From Loktanella salsilacus (GTDB lineage: Bacteria > Pseudomonadota > Alphaproteobacteria > Rhodobacterales > Rhodobacteraceae), in NCBI RefSeq assembly GCF_900114485.1, contig NZ_FOTF01000015.1, positions 19,966 to 83,965 of the forward strand: 64,000 bases of DNA, in the 5' to 3' direction. Made by a program: the position numbers and the translations under genes. Below are positions 45,673 to 54,435 of the stretch, in pieces. Under the pieces are notes generated by a model, which saw only the letters and a list, made by a program, of their open reading frames with translations, was not told the DNA's origin and ran no database searches. Position 1 is the first letter of the stretch. Each line of letters opens with the position of its first letter.

Positions 45673-47439
45673 TTAGTTAGCTTGGGCGAACTGACGCGGC
45701 AGCTTGAACGTCCACAGCATACCGCCTTGGTTCAAGTAGCTGACCGTCTGCGCGACTTCGCCGCCCCACAGCGGCACAGCGCCGCCCCAGCCGGACATGA
45801 TCGCGACATACTGCTCGCCGTCGTCTTCCCAGGTGATCGGCTGACCGACAACGCCGGACCCCGTCTGGAACGACCACAGCTGTTCGCCTGTCTCGTCGTC
45901 AAAGGCGATAAATTCGCCCTCTGGCGTGCCGGTAAACACCAGACCGCCCGCCGTCGACATCACGCCGCCCCATAGCGGAGCAGGGTTCTTGAACTCCCAC
46001 TTGATCTCGCCGGTGTCGGGGTCCATCGCCTTCAGGCTACCGATATAATCCTCGTACAGCGGCTTGATGGTAAAGCCAGAGCCAAGGTAGGCCGCGCCTT
46101 GCTTGTAGGTCACAGGCTCGTTCCAGATATCCATGCCCCACTCGTTCGACGGGATATAGAAGTTGCCGGTGTTCTGGCTATAGGACACCGGGTTCCAGTT
46201 TTTGCCGCCAAGGAAACCGGGCACGGCAAAGACAGTCTCTCCCTTCGCGCCATCAGCAGCAGCCGCCGGATCGCCGGGACGGTTGTCTTCGTTAAAGATC
46301 GGGCGGCCTGTGTCGTCGATGCCGGATGCCCAGCTGATCTGCGTCACGAACGGATCGGCAGAGACAAACGCACCATCCTCGCGGTTCAGCACATAAAAGA
46401 ACCCGTTCCGGTCGGCAGAGCCAAAGCGCTTGTTCCCCTCGCGGTCGGTATAGGCGACGACTTCGTTCACGCCGTCATAATCCCAGCCTTCGCGCGGCGT
46501 GGTCTGATAGTGCCACTTGATCTCTCCGGTGGCCGGATCGATGCCAACGCGGGACGCCGCATAAAGGTTATCGCCGGTGTTGCCTTCGGTCGGCGCACCT
46601 GCACCGCGCAGGTGGCTGTTCCAAGGCGACGGGTTGCCCGCGCCAAAGACCAGCGTGTCGGTGTCAATATCATACGATCCGCCAAGCCATGTGGCCCCGC
46701 CGCCGGTCTTCCACATATCGCCGGGCCAAGTCGCGTTCAGCTCTCCGGTCATGGTGGACTCTTCGCCGTTCAGCGTGCCCATGTGACCCTCAATCATGGG
46801 ACGGGTCCAGACGATCTCTCCGGTCTCGGCGTTGCGCGCCTGCACTTCGCCGACGATGCCGAATTCACCGCCCGAATTACCGGTGATGACCAGACCGTTC
46901 ACGATGATCGGGGCGGCGGTATAGGAATAGCCGGCCTTATAATCTGCGATCTTTTGGTTCCAGACCACGTCGCCCGTCTTGCGGTTCAGCGCGACCATGC
47001 GCGCATCCAGCGTGCCGAAAAAGATGTTGTCGCCGTAAATCGCCGCACCGCGGTTCACCACGTCACAGCAGGGCAGAATGCCCTCTGGCAGGCGGGCATC
47101 ATATTGCCAGACTTCCTTGCCGGTCTTCAGATCGACCGCATAAATGCGGCTATACGATCCGGTGATATACATCATGCCGTCGTAAACGATCGGCTGGGTT
47201 TCCTGGCCCCGCTGCTTTTCCCCGCCGAGCGAGAATGCCCAAGCCGGCACCAGATTGGCGACGTTTTCCTTGTTCAGCGTCTCCAGCGGCGAATAGCGCT
47301 GCAATGTGCGCCCCATCCCGTTGGTGACGACCTGCGTGGTGATCGTGGCGTCGTTGGCGATGTCCTCTTCGGTCACCTGCGCTTGCGCCATCGTGCCGGC
47401 CATGATCATGGCCGTTGCGGCGGTAATGAACCTATTCAT
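45673..47439 (-). CDS. PQQ-dependent alcohol dehydrogenase, ExaF/PedH-type with lanthanide signature
   Basis: A 588-residue periplasmic quinoprotein with a signal peptide ([20 protein letters not shown]) and GGAGGA before ATG 47439. The vicinal disulfide pair is Cys124-Cys125 ([15 protein letters not shown]). Metal-site residues are Glu192 (GGEFGIVG), Asn269 (GAGNPSPWN) and Asp320 in GWDYDGVNE. Asp322, two positions later, is the extra acid that marks lanthanide-dependent enzymes (XoxF, ExaF, PedH) and is absent from calcium enzymes such as ExaA, which have Ser at this place. The surrounding sequence ([27 protein letters not shown] end) is much closer to ethanol dehydrogenases than to XoxF, so a broad primary-alcohol enzyme is likely. 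Electrons should go to cytochrome PedF. Confidence 0.92.
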   Translation of the reverse strand: MNRFITAATAMIMAGTMAQAQVTEEDIANDATITTQVVTNGMGRTLQRYSPLETLNKENVANLVPAWAFSLGGEKQRGQETQPIVYDGMMYITGSYSRIYAVDLKTGKEVWQYDARLPEGILPCCDVVNRGAAIYGDNIFFGTLDARMVALNRKTGDVVWNQKIADYKAGYSYTAAPIIVNGLVITGNSGGEFGIVGEVQARNAETGEIVWTRPMIEGHMGTLNGEESTMTGELNATWPGDMWKTGGGATWLGGSYDIDTDTLVFGAGNPSPWNSHLRGAGAPTEGNTGDNLYAASRVGIDPATGEIKWHYQTTPREGWDYDGVNEVVAYTDREGNKRFGSADRNGFFYVLNREDGAFVSADPFVTQISWASGIDDTGRPIFNEDNRPGDPAAAADGAKGETVFAVPGFLGGKNWNPVSYSQNTGNFYIPSNEWGMDIWNEPVTYKQGAAYLGSGFTIKPLYEDYIGSLKAMDPDTGEIKWEFKNPAPLWGGVMSTAGGLVFTGTPEGEFIAFDDETGEQLWSFQTGSGVVGQPITWEDDGEQYVAIMSGWGGAVPLWGGEVAQTVSYLNQGGMLWTFKLPRQFAQAN

Positions 47440-47550
47440 CCGCTTGTCCTCCCTGTTGATGTGTCGCGTCACTCCCCGGCCTTTGCCGCGCCGGTGACGC
47501 AGGGTAAGACCTAAGGCTTACTATCCGCGCGATCATGCTGCGGCGAAATG

Positions 47551-47570
47551 ACACCATGGTCGTAGTCGCG
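47551..47570 (-). promoter_or_regulatory. Candidate operator, cluster dyad motif, copy A1
   Basis: The minus strand reads CGACTACGACCATGGTGT here. It matches the shared pattern ATA-N-GACC-WW-GGTC seen at 47601, 53637 and 62767, and lies 112 bases upstream of the alcohol dehydrogenase ATG. Confidence 0.45.
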
Positions 47571-47600
47571 CAGCCATTGCGTCGCTGGCCCGCGTAAACC

Positions 47601-47620
47601 ACTCCTTTGGTCTTATTCCC
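47601..47620 (-). promoter_or_regulatory. Candidate operator, cluster dyad motif, copy A2
   Basis: The minus strand reads GAATAAGACCAAAGGAGT. It shares ATA-AGACCAAAG with the copies at 53637 and 62767 and lies 49 bases upstream of the ABC binding-protein gene, within the divergent promoter region of that gene and the alcohol dehydrogenase. Confidence 0.5.
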
Positions 47621-47668
47621 CGCAGCGAATGACCCTATAAGCTGGGCTCAAATAAGGGGGATCCACAC

Positions 47669-48640
47669 GTGAAATTTTATACAGCAGTCGCAATGGCCGC
47701 ATGGGCCGCAACCGCAAGCATGGCAGCGGCCCAAGACGCCACGATTCGCGCCGCCGTGCAGGAATCGGGCACGGTGAATTGGGAACTCGACACGATCAAG
47801 CACTACGGGCTTGATACCGAAAACGGCTTCACCCTCGACGTGCAGGGCATGGCTGGCGGCGACGCTGCGCAGATTGCGTTCCAAGGCGGCGCGGTCGATA
47901 TGATCGTCAGCGACTGGATCTGGGTCGCCCGCCAACGCGCGGCTGGCGAAGATTTCATCTTCATTCCCTATTCCCGCGCCGTCGGCGGCATGTTGGTGCC
48001 AGAAGGCAGCACCGCCCAGACGCTAGAGGACATGAAGGGTAAAAAAGTCGGCATCGCCGGGGGCCAGCTGGACAAAAGCTGGATCATCCTGCGCGCCTAT
48101 GCCCAGCAGGAATACGGCTTTGATCTGGCGGCAGAAACCGAACAAGTCTTCGGCGCGCCGCCTCTGATCATGAACGCAGGCACCACGGGTGAAGTCGACG
48201 GCGCCATCAACTTTTGGCACTTCATCGCCAAGATGAAGGCCGCCGGCATGCGCGAGCTGATCTCTGTCGATACCGCCGCCGCCGCCCTGGGCCTAGACCC
48301 CGCAACGCCGCTGCTGGGCTACGTCATGCGCGGCGACATGCTGCGCGATCATCCCGAATTGGTCGCTGGCATGGCAAAGGCCAGCATCGCGGCGAAAGCC
48401 AAACTCGCCAGCGACCCCGCAGCATGGGACCGCTTGCGGGACCGGATGCGCGTCGATGACGACGCCCAATTCCTCGCCCTGCAAGACGGCTTTAACGCAG
48501 GCACCCCGGCGGCTGGCGCCGTCGACACCGCTGCCGCCGACAAAATGCTGCAACTGATGGCGGACCTTGGCGGCACCGAACTGGTCGGCGATGTCACCAG
48601 CCTGCCGGACGGTCTGTTCTATACCCCGCCCGCTGAATGA
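47669..48640 (+). CDS. ABC transporter substrate-binding protein, NrtA/SsuA/TauA-like
   Basis: A 323-residue periplasmic protein with a signal peptide (MKFYTAVAMAAWAATASMAA). The type-2 binding fold shows as TIRAAVQESGTVNWELDTIK, GFTLDVQGMAGGDAAQIAFQ, GAVDMIVSDWIWVARQRAAG and MKGKKVGIAGGQLDKSWI. The family takes up small anions, sulfonates or pyrimidines; the ligand here is unknown. It overlaps the ATPase gene by 4 bases (ATGA). The matching TauC-type permease is at 62849, on the far side of the cluster. Divergent from the alcohol dehydrogenase gene. Confidence 0.88.
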   Translation: MKFYTAVAMAAWAATASMAAAQDATIRAAVQESGTVNWELDTIKHYGLDTENGFTLDVQGMAGGDAAQIAFQGGAVDMIVSDWIWVARQRAAGEDFIFIPYSRAVGGMLVPEGSTAQTLEDMKGKKVGIAGGQLDKSWIILRAYAQQEYGFDLAAETEQVFGAPPLIMNAGTTGEVDGAINFWHFIAKMKAAGMRELISVDTAAAALGLDPATPLLGYVMRGDMLRDHPELVAGMAKASIAAKAKLASDPAAWDRLRDRMRVDDDAQFLALQDGFNAGTPAAGAVDTAAADKMLQLMADLGGTELVGDVTSLPDGLFYTPPAE

Positions 48641-49254
48641 CCAGCGCCGTTGCCACCCTTGATCTGCCGGGGTTCTCCTATGGGGGGACCCCGGTTCTTG
48701 GCCCAGTCAAGTTGGCGGTCCAAAAGGGCGAGGTTATCGCCCTCACAGGCCCCTCCGGCATCGGTAAATCCACACTCCTGCGCATCCTCGCGGGGCTGAC
48801 CCCAGCCCCCGGCACGCGGGATGTGACAGCCCGCACCGCCTTTGTTTTTCAGGAACCAACCCTGCTGCGCTGGCGCACGGCCCAGCAAAACATCGAAATC
48901 GCCGCCAAAGTCACCGCGGATAAAGCCGCAGAAACCCTCGCTGACGTCGGCCTCGGCGCCTTTGTAGACCGCTACCCGGACCAGCTTTCGCTCGGCCAAC
49001 AACGCCGCCTCGCACTCGCCCGCGCCTTTGCCTGCGATCCGGGGCTGATGCTGCTGGACGAACCCTTCGTCTCCCTCGACGCGAAGGCCGCGTCAGAGAT
49101 GATGACTTTGTTCCAGTCCCTCGCCAGCCGCCGCGCCATGGCCACCGTCATCGTCACCCACGCCCCGGATGAAGCCCGCCGCCTCGCGACCCGCACCCTG
49201 ACCCTGTCCGGCACGCCGGCGCAGATCACCGCACTCACCCCGCAGCCCGCTTAG
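48637..49254 (+). CDS. ABC transporter ATP-binding protein, NrtD/SsuB-like
   Basis: A 205-residue ATPase: Walker A GPSGIGKSTLLRIL, Q-loop VFQEPTLLRWRTAQQN, signature LSLGQQRRLALARAF, Walker B LMLLDEPFVSLD and switch His in VIVTHAPDEARRLA. At 205 residues it is somewhat shorter than SsuB/TauB (about 240-260) because the C-terminal region is minimal. It is translationally coupled to the binding protein. No permease follows; convergent genes and repeat elements come next. Confidence 0.9.
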   Translation: MTSAVATLDLPGFSYGGTPVLGPVKLAVQKGEVIALTGPSGIGKSTLLRILAGLTPAPGTRDVTARTAFVFQEPTLLRWRTAQQNIEIAAKVTADKAAETLADVGLGAFVDRYPDQLSLGQQRRLALARAFACDPGLMLLDEPFVSLDAKAASEMMTLFQSLASRRAMATVIVTHAPDEARRLATRTLTLSGTPAQITALTPQPA

Positions 49255-49258
49255 TCCC

Positions 49259-49300
49259 GTTCTTCTCGTCCCAAATATACCGGGGGCGCGGGGGCTGGCC
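49259..49300 (-). repeat. Dispersed Rhodobacterales hairpin element, variant
   Basis: On the plus strand TTCTTCTCGTCCCAAATATA is followed by CCGGGGGCGCGGGGG, the reverse orientation of the element with a changed tail. It lies between the convergent ATPase and Sel1 genes. Confidence 0.55.
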
Positions 49301-49333
49301 CTCACTTACCCTCTCCTAAAGGCAGGGCCGCAC

Positions 49334-49380
49334 CCTTCTTCTGGTCAAAAATACCGCGGGGGGCGTCCCGCAGGGACGGG
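49334..49380 (-). repeat. Dispersed Rhodobacterales hairpin element
   Basis: On the plus strand CTTCTTCTGGTCAAAAATAC is followed by CGCGGGG and the hairpin GTCCCGCAGGGAC. It is the second reverse-orientation copy in the same gap and may end transcription of the Sel1 side operon. Confidence 0.7.
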
Positions 49381-49435
49381 GGGCTGGCCCCCTTCTTTGC
49401 GGGCCTCTCACCGAAAACCGCCCCGCCCGCAGGTG

Positions 49436-49975
49436 TCAGTTCATCGGCGCATAGCGCCAGTTGTCCGCATCGGGCGTCACCTCTTCGGGATCATACCCCG
49501 CCGCTTGCAACCGCTGCGCAATCGGCAGCCCGGTCCCGGCCGCCGCATCAATCAGCGCCCGCCCCGCGGCTTCGTCTTGCGCCGCGCCATAGCCGCGCAG
49601 CAGCGATAGACCATAGTTAAATTGCCCGACCGGATCGCCAGCCTCGGCGGCCTTTCGATCCCATGCGGCGGCAGCGTCAGGGTCATAATCCCCGCCGAAA
49701 CCGTTGTTATCCAGGTAACTCATCCAGGTCATCGCCCCAGTATAACCGTCATCCGCGCAGGCCCCAAAGGTCTGCCGCGCCGCGCCATGGCGGCCTGATT
49801 TCGTCATCAGATAGCCCGCCGCGCAGTTCGTCATTGTGGTGCGTCCGGCGGCGATATCCTCTAGCACCTTGTTCATCGTCAACTCTTCGGGGTTCGTCGT
49901 GCCAAAGTCTTCGGGCACGGCAGGGCCCGCAAACGCCAGCCCCGGCAGTATCGCAATCGCAAGTATGAACCGCAT
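49436..49975 (-). CDS. Exported Sel1-repeat protein of the alcohol-oxidation cluster
   Basis: A 179-residue protein with a signal peptide (MRFILAIAILPGLAFAGPAV). It contains Sel1-like helix pairs (AARQTFGACADDGYTGAMTW, AAAWDRKAAEAGDPVGQFNY and GRALIDAAAGTGLPIAQRLQ) and two Cys (TNCAAGYL, GACADD) that may pair. It starts 3 bases after the PedC-like gene and ends the minus-strand PedA1A2BC unit. Such small exported repeat proteins may scaffold periplasmic complexes; no specific partner is shown. Confidence 0.8.
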   Translation of the reverse strand: MRFILAIAILPGLAFAGPAVPEDFGTTNPEELTMNKVLEDIAAGRTTMTNCAAGYLMTKSGRHGAARQTFGACADDGYTGAMTWMSYLDNNGFGGDYDPDAAAAWDRKAAEAGDPVGQFNYGLSLLRGYGAAQDEAAGRALIDAAAGTGLPIAQRLQAAGYDPEEVTPDADNWRYAPMN

Positions 49976-49978
49976 CGC

Positions 49979-50767
49979 TTATCCCTTCTTGGTCATCATC
50001 CCGCGCGCCGGATCATACCCGCGCAGCGCAGCCGTCATGAACACCGCCAGCGCCAAAACCGTCCATCCCAGCGCGGGCGCATTGAACTGGGCGTAAAGCG
50101 CAAAGCGCACCAGCTCTACCCCGTGGGTGAACGGGTTCACCGCACACAGCCTATACAGCAATTGCGACGATTCCGCCATTTTCCACAGCGGGTACAGCGC
50201 GCTGGACAGGAAAAACATCGGGAAGATGACGAAATTCATCACCCCCGCGAAATTCTCTAACTGTTTGATCAGGCTTGATAACGCCAGCCCCAAGGCCCCC
50301 AGCATCAGCGCGGTGATCGCCAGCGCAGGCAAGGCCGCGACATAGCCCCAAGGCTTTAACGTGATCCCGAACAGCGCCGCGATCCCCAAAAACGCATAGA
50401 CCTGCAGGACCGACATCGCCGCCCCCGCGACCAGCTTGGCCGACAGGATAAACCAGCGGGGCAGGGGCGCGGTCAGCAGCAGGCGCATCGACCCCATCTC
50501 TCGGTCATAGACCAAGGACAGCGACGACTGCATGCCGTTGAACAGCAGGATCATCCCGCACAATCCCGGCACGATATAGGTCTCGTAACTGATATAGGTC
50601 GTGTAGGGCGGGATGATCGCCAGCCCCAGCGCCGCGCGAAAACCTGCGGCAAAGACCAGCAGCCAGATCAGGGGCCGCACTAGCGCCGCCACAAACCGCG
50701 CCCGCTGCTGGACAAAGCGCAGCGCCTCGCGCGCCATAATCGCACGCAGGGCGATCCACCAGATCAC
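49979..50767 (-). CDS. ABC transporter permease, PedC-like
   Basis: A 262-residue ABC-2 type permease with six helices, for example FVAALVRPLIWLLVFAAGFR, YIVPGLCGMILLFNGMQSSL, VMNFVIFPMFFLSSALYPLW and LGWTVLALAVFMTAALRGYD. DREMGSMRLLLTAPLPRWF and RLCAVNPFTHGVELVRFALY are typical of the alcohol-cluster permease family (PedC). In Pseudomonas putida PedA1A2BC is required for efficient lanthanide uptake. The GTG start overlaps the ATPase stop codon (GTGA). Confidence 0.88.
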   Translation of the reverse strand: MIWWIALRAIMAREALRFVQQRARFVAALVRPLIWLLVFAAGFRAALGLAIIPPYTTYISYETYIVPGLCGMILLFNGMQSSLSLVYDREMGSMRLLLTAPLPRWFILSAKLVAGAAMSVLQVYAFLGIAALFGITLKPWGYVAALPALAITALMLGALGLALSSLIKQLENFAGVMNFVIFPMFFLSSALYPLWKMAESSQLLYRLCAVNPFTHGVELVRFALYAQFNAPALGWTVLALAVFMTAALRGYDPARGMMTKKG

Positions 50768-51483
50768 GCCGCGACCTGTGTCATGATCAAAAACACATCG
50801 CGCAGATCCGTATCTTGGGTCAAATCAGCACATGTTTCATCCGCTAAAATCCGCCCTTGATGCAGGATCAGCACTTGATCGCTTGGCCAGACTTCATCCG
50901 TAAGATGGGTTGCCCAGAACACCGTCAGCCCGCGATCCGCGCACAAGCGGTGCACATGATCCACAATCCCCGCCCGCGACGCGGCATCAAGCCCCACCGT
51001 CGGCTCGTCCAGCAGCAGCACCGCCGGATCATGCATCAAGGCGCGTGCGATCTCGAGCCTGCGGCGGTGCCCGCCGTTCAGATCGCGGGCGCGTTCCCGC
51101 GCACGCGTGCCCATATCCATCACCTCTAGCACCTCATCCACCCGCCGCGCCGCCTGCGCGCCGCCAAGCCCGTGCAGGGCAGCGAAATACAAAAGGTTGC
51201 GCCGCACGCTCAGGTCTAGGTCTAGCGTGCTTTGCTGAAACACCACGCCAATTCGCGCCATTGCCCCGCGGGCGTCTGTTTCCAGATCATGCCCTGCGAT
51301 TTTAATCGTCCCATCCCGCGTGGTGAACAGCCGCGTCAGCAGCGAAAACAGGGTCGATTTCCCTGCGCCGTTCGGCCCCAGCAAGGCGCAAAACCGCCCC
51401 GGAGCCACGGTAAAGCTGACGTCCCGCAGCGCCTGCTTTTCGCCATAGGCGAAACTGACGCCGCTGACGTCCAGCCCGTTCAA
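50764..51483 (-). CDS. ABC transporter ATP-binding protein, PedB-like
   Basis: A 239-residue ATPase: Walker A LGPNGAGKSTLFSLLTRLF, Q-loop GVVFQQSTLDLDLSVRRNLL, a degenerate signature DLNGGHRRRLEIARALMHDP (NGGHR in place of LSGGQ), Walker B VLLLDEPTVGLD and His in WATHLTDEVW. The NGGHR signature is a known trait of this PQQ-associated group. I choose the TTG at 51483, which overlaps the upstream stop codon as TTGA; a GTG at 51510 would add nine residues and a longer overlap. Works with the PedC-like permease. Confidence 0.87.
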   Translation of the reverse strand: MNGLDVSGVSFAYGEKQALRDVSFTVAPGRFCALLGPNGAGKSTLFSLLTRLFTTRDGTIKIAGHDLETDARGAMARIGVVFQQSTLDLDLSVRRNLLYFAALHGLGGAQAARRVDEVLEVMDMGTRARERARDLNGGHRRRLEIARALMHDPAVLLLDEPTVGLDAASRAGIVDHVHRLCADRGLTVFWATHLTDEVWPSDQVLILHQGRILADETCADLTQDTDLRDVFLIMTQVAA

Positions 51484-52442
51484 TCCGTCACCCGCAGCGC
51501 CGCGCCCCACGGAAAGCGGCCGACCGCAATCGTGGTCTCTGCCGCCTCGTCGGCCACGTCGATCACGGTCACATCGCTGCTGACGCCGTTGGTGGTGAAC
51601 AGCTTGGTTTCATCCGCGTTAAAGGCCATGTGCCAGACCCGGCGGCCCGTCAGGATATAGCGTTCGACTTCGTAGGTATCCGCGTTGATAACCGCGACAT
51701 GGTTTGCCGGGCCAAGCGCGACAAATGCGGTTTTCTCATCTTCCGTCAGCACAAAGCCCACAGGCTGGATCAGCTCTGGCAGCACGCCCGGGATTTCAAA
51801 CCGGATTTTTGACAGCTCTGTCTGGTCCGCCGTGTTAAACACCGTCACCGTGCCGCCGATTTCTGCGCTGACCCACAACTCTTTGCCATCCTTGACGAAA
51901 TTGGCATCGCGCGGCCGGCTGTCCACCAGCGTATTGGCATAGATCGTCTGCGTTTGCGTATCGATCCAATGCGCCATATTCGTGGTCTCTGACGTTGTGA
52001 TCACAGTCTTGCCGTCGGGACTGACGGCCATGCCCTCCGGCTCGATCCCGACGCTGATCTGGGCGACGACTGTGCGGCTTTCGACGTCCACCACGGTCGT
52101 GATCGCATCATCCTCGTTGGCGATATACAGGTGCTTGCCATCGGGGTGCAGCACGAACTGCTCCGGGTCCTCGCCCGACGGCAGGTCGTGCAAAATCTCT
52201 CCAGTCTCGGGGTCAATGACTTGCACCGCATTGCTGGCTGACGCGCAGACGTACACGACCGAGTAATCATGCGCAAAGGTGATCCCGCGCGGCCGCTCTC
52301 CGACGTTGATCGTGCGGGTGACCTGCAACGTGTCGGCGTCAATGACGCTGATCGTGTCGTCACGCTCGTTCGTCACCCAAATCTCGTCCGCAGCGGCGGG
52401 GGTCGCGATCAAGGCCAGCAGGGCAAGCGTTCTCATTGTCAT
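51480..52442 (-). CDS. YVTN beta-propeller protein, PedA2-like
   Basis: A 320-residue periplasmic protein with a signal peptide (MTMRTLALLALIATPAAADE). At least six YVTN-type blades are visible: EIWVTNERDDTISVIDADTL, VVYVCASASNAVQVIDPETG, HLYIANEDDAITTVVDVES, TAFVALGPANHVAVINADTY and LFTTNGVSSDVTVIDVAD. It matches the beta-propeller protein regularly found with PQQ alcohol dehydrogenases, called PedA2 in Pseudomonas putida. It overlaps PedA1 and PedB genes by 4 bases each. It may present or bind the metal ion before transport. Confidence 0.88.
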   Translation of the reverse strand: MTMRTLALLALIATPAAADEIWVTNERDDTISVIDADTLQVTRTINVGERPRGITFAHDYSVVYVCASASNAVQVIDPETGEILHDLPSGEDPEQFVLHPDGKHLYIANEDDAITTVVDVESRTVVAQISVGIEPEGMAVSPDGKTVITTSETTNMAHWIDTQTQTIYANTLVDSRPRDANFVKDGKELWVSAEIGGTVTVFNTADQTELSKIRFEIPGVLPELIQPVGFVLTEDEKTAFVALGPANHVAVINADTYEVERYILTGRRVWHMAFNADETKLFTTNGVSSDVTVIDVADEAAETTIAVGRFPWGAALRVTD

Positions 52443-53587
52443 TCTCCGAAGGCAGTGCAGGTGGATTCCGGGCGGTCGCCGCCCAGCGTGTCAAGCTCTG
52501 TGACAGGGTGCAAAAACCCCTCTAGCGGGGCCGTCGCGACGACGGCGCGCGCATCGACCAGCGGGATTGGTTGGCGCAATTGCCCGTTCCACGCGCGGAA
52601 TGACAAGGCGCGCCCCTTAAAGCCCGCCAGCGTGAATTCCGGCCCCAGCAGATAGCTGCGCAAAATCTTTGGATCATTGGACCCGGTGCGCGTCACCGCT
52701 TCACCGATCGCGCGCAGGGCGGCCCAGGCGCTGTAATCCACCGGACGCATGCCGCGTCCCGCAGCGTCCCGGAACCGGCTTTGCAACTGCTGCGCGCCCC
52801 ATTGTTCAACGACCGGGGACCAAGCAACAGGCGTCAGCCCTTCGGACCCGCCAACTGGGCGCGGCTCCCATGTGTTGTAATTCAAATAGCGGCCAAAATC
52901 GTGGATTTCATCCGCGACCAGCAGCATGTCAAAATCGCCCAGCTTTTGAGTAAAGCTCGGCACCTCGTCCCCTGTGGTGCGCCGGATGTCGCCGGTAAAG
53001 CCCCAAGGCGCATCGCCCCGCAAGCGCAGACCGAACTTTTCCGCACTACCCCGCAGCGCATCGGCAAAGCCCAGATCAGCGGGCGCGGGCCCCGTGACCA
53101 GCGCCACATCGGTCCAGCGTTTTGTCACCAGAAACTGCGCCAAGGCATCGGCGCGCATCGCATAGCTGGGGGCCGTATGTAGCAGGTTCACGCGGCAATC
53201 CGTCCCGCGCAGCGAATCGTCAGCGGCGGCCGCGTTGAACACCAGCGCGCCGGGCAGGGCATCTGCGATGGCCAACACCGTCGCGGCGGGGGCCTGCACG
53301 ACAACCAGCCCAGAAGCGCCCGCACTAGCGGCTAGCAAATCGGCCTGCGTCGCGGCAACCACCTCTGTCAGCCCATAAGTGTGGTTCAGAAATTGACCCG
53401 TCGTCGCATTATCCGCCAGCCCCAGCTGCGCGCCTGCGATGCCAAGGTCTGCCGGATCGGGGTCAATATCGGACAAGGTGGGCGGTTTGCGATCGTCCAG
53501 CCGCAGGTATGTCACGGCCACATCGACCTGCGCCGCAGCCACGCCAGCCCAGCACATAAGACCTGTAACCAGACACCATTTCAGCAT
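52439..53587 (-). CDS. PQQ-associated ABC substrate-binding protein, PedA1-like
   Basis: A 382-residue periplasmic protein with a signal peptide (MLKWCLVTGLMCWAGVAAAQ). The type-1 binding fold is seen in VDVAVTYLRLDDRKPPTLSD, the DDSLRGTDCRVNLLHTAPSY stretch, the DFDMLLVADEIHDFGRYLNY region and AWAALRAIGEAVTRT. This matches the binding protein named for PQQ alcohol-dehydrogenase systems (PedA1). It is the first gene of the minus-strand operon PedA1-PedA2-PedB-PedC-Sel1, and its promoter shares a divergent region with the cytochrome gene. Confidence 0.87.
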   Translation of the reverse strand: MLKWCLVTGLMCWAGVAAAQVDVAVTYLRLDDRKPPTLSDIDPDPADLGIAGAQLGLADNATTGQFLNHTYGLTEVVAATQADLLAASAGASGLVVVQAPAATVLAIADALPGALVFNAAAADDSLRGTDCRVNLLHTAPSYAMRADALAQFLVTKRWTDVALVTGPAPADLGFADALRGSAEKFGLRLRGDAPWGFTGDIRRTTGDEVPSFTQKLGDFDMLLVADEIHDFGRYLNYNTWEPRPVGGSEGLTPVAWSPVVEQWGAQQLQSRFRDAAGRGMRPVDYSAWAALRAIGEAVTRTGSNDPKILRSYLLGPEFTLAGFKGRALSFRAWNGQLRQPIPLVDARAVVATAPLEGFLHPVTELDTLGGDRPESTCTAFGE

Positions 53588-53636
53588 GACGCACTCCCCC
53601 TGACCCGGACCCTAGCACCGGGTTTGCGCCGCGCGG

Positions 53637-53654
53637 CATACGACCAAGGTCGCC
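53637..53654 (+). promoter_or_regulatory. Candidate operator, cluster dyad motif, copy B
   Basis: CATACGACCAAGGTCGCC contains the palindrome CGACC-AA-GGTCG. It lies 50 bases upstream of the PedA1-like gene and 89 bases upstream of pedF, in their divergent promoter region. It is the most symmetric of the four copies. Confidence 0.55.
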
Positions 53655-53742
53655 CTCCCCAAAGGCATGGCACAAAGGTCCAATACCGATCAGGCGATGC
53701 TTGGGTTTAAGTCAACCGTAACGCATCTGGGAGGAGAGACCG

Positions 53743-54435
53743 ATGACACTTCGCACACCGCGCCACGCGCTGGCCGCCGCCTTTGCCGTCATGGCTGGCA
53801 CCGCTTTTGCCGCAGGCCTACCGCTTGGCATCACAGAGGTTGATAACGCCGGTCTGCCCGACGTCGGCGAAGACTGGCTGGCGGAAAATCCGTACCGCGC
53901 CGCAGACCACGACGTCTGGACCCGCGCGATCGAAGTGGGCGAAAGCGCCTATACCCAGAACTGTGCGCGCTGCCACGGTCTTGGCGCGATCTCTGGCGGG
54001 CTTGCCCCCGATCTGCGCATGTTAGAGGCGTCGGATTACGACGACGAATGGTTCGCTGAACGCTTCCAGCACGGCATGACGCAGGACGGCATCACCAAGA
54101 TGCCCGCCTTCGCTGATGTGCTCAGCCAGAAAACCGCTTGGGCGATCCGCACTTACGTCGAAACGCGGCCCGACGATCAGGCCGTCATGACGGAAAGCCC
54201 GGCGCTGAAAGAATTGCGCGACGAACTGGCGCTGTGGGCCAAGGGCGAAGGCACCCCGGACGAGCCTGCGATGAAGGCAAAGCTGGACGAAATCGCGGCC
54301 CGCATCCCGACCCTGTCCAGCGCACCCATCGCTGACAGCGTGGCGTACCGCGCATCCGAACAGCTGGACGGCACACCCGCATCCTACGCCGTCGCAGCGG
54401 AAACGCTGACCGTCGGTCTGTCGGTCCACAACTGA
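53743..54435 (+). CDS. pedF: Cytochrome c-550 PedF
   Basis: A 230-residue periplasmic c-type cytochrome with a signal peptide (MTLRTPRHALAAAFAVMAGT) and GGGAGGAG before the ATG. The heme motif is Cys74-x2-Cys77-His78 (QNCARCHGLG); an axial Met is probably in ITKMPAFAD. The leader TEVDNAGLPDVGEDWLAENPYR-type segment (GLPDVGEDWLAENP) is diagnostic of PedF. It should accept electrons from the PQQ dehydrogenase. The next gene's ATG overlaps its stop codon. Confidence 0.9.
   Translation: MTLRTPRHALAAAFAVMAGTAFAAGLPLGITEVDNAGLPDVGEDWLAENPYRAADHDVWTRAIEVGESAYTQNCARCHGLGAISGGLAPDLRMLEASDYDDEWFAERFQHGMTQDGITKMPAFADVLSQKTAWAIRTYVETRPDDQAVMTESPALKELRDELALWAKGEGTPDEPAMKAKLDEIAARIPTLSSAPIADSVAYRASEQLDGTPASYAVAAETLTVGLSVHN

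Noticed and set aside
45673..47439. Assignment as XoxF methanol dehydrogenase
   Set aside because: The Asp pair fits, but the overall sequence pattern ([37 protein letters not shown]) is that of ethanol-type enzymes, so ExaF/PedH type is preferred.
46099..47514. Open frame of 471 codons antisense to the alcohol dehydrogenase
   Set aside because: High-G+C shadow frame; the quinoprotein on the other strand has signal peptide, active-site residues and ribosome site.
47607..47640. TTGGTC ... CTATAA as a promoter for the NrtA-like gene
   Set aside because: The spacing is 22 bases, too long for a sigma-70 promoter, and the first box is better explained by the shared dyad motif.
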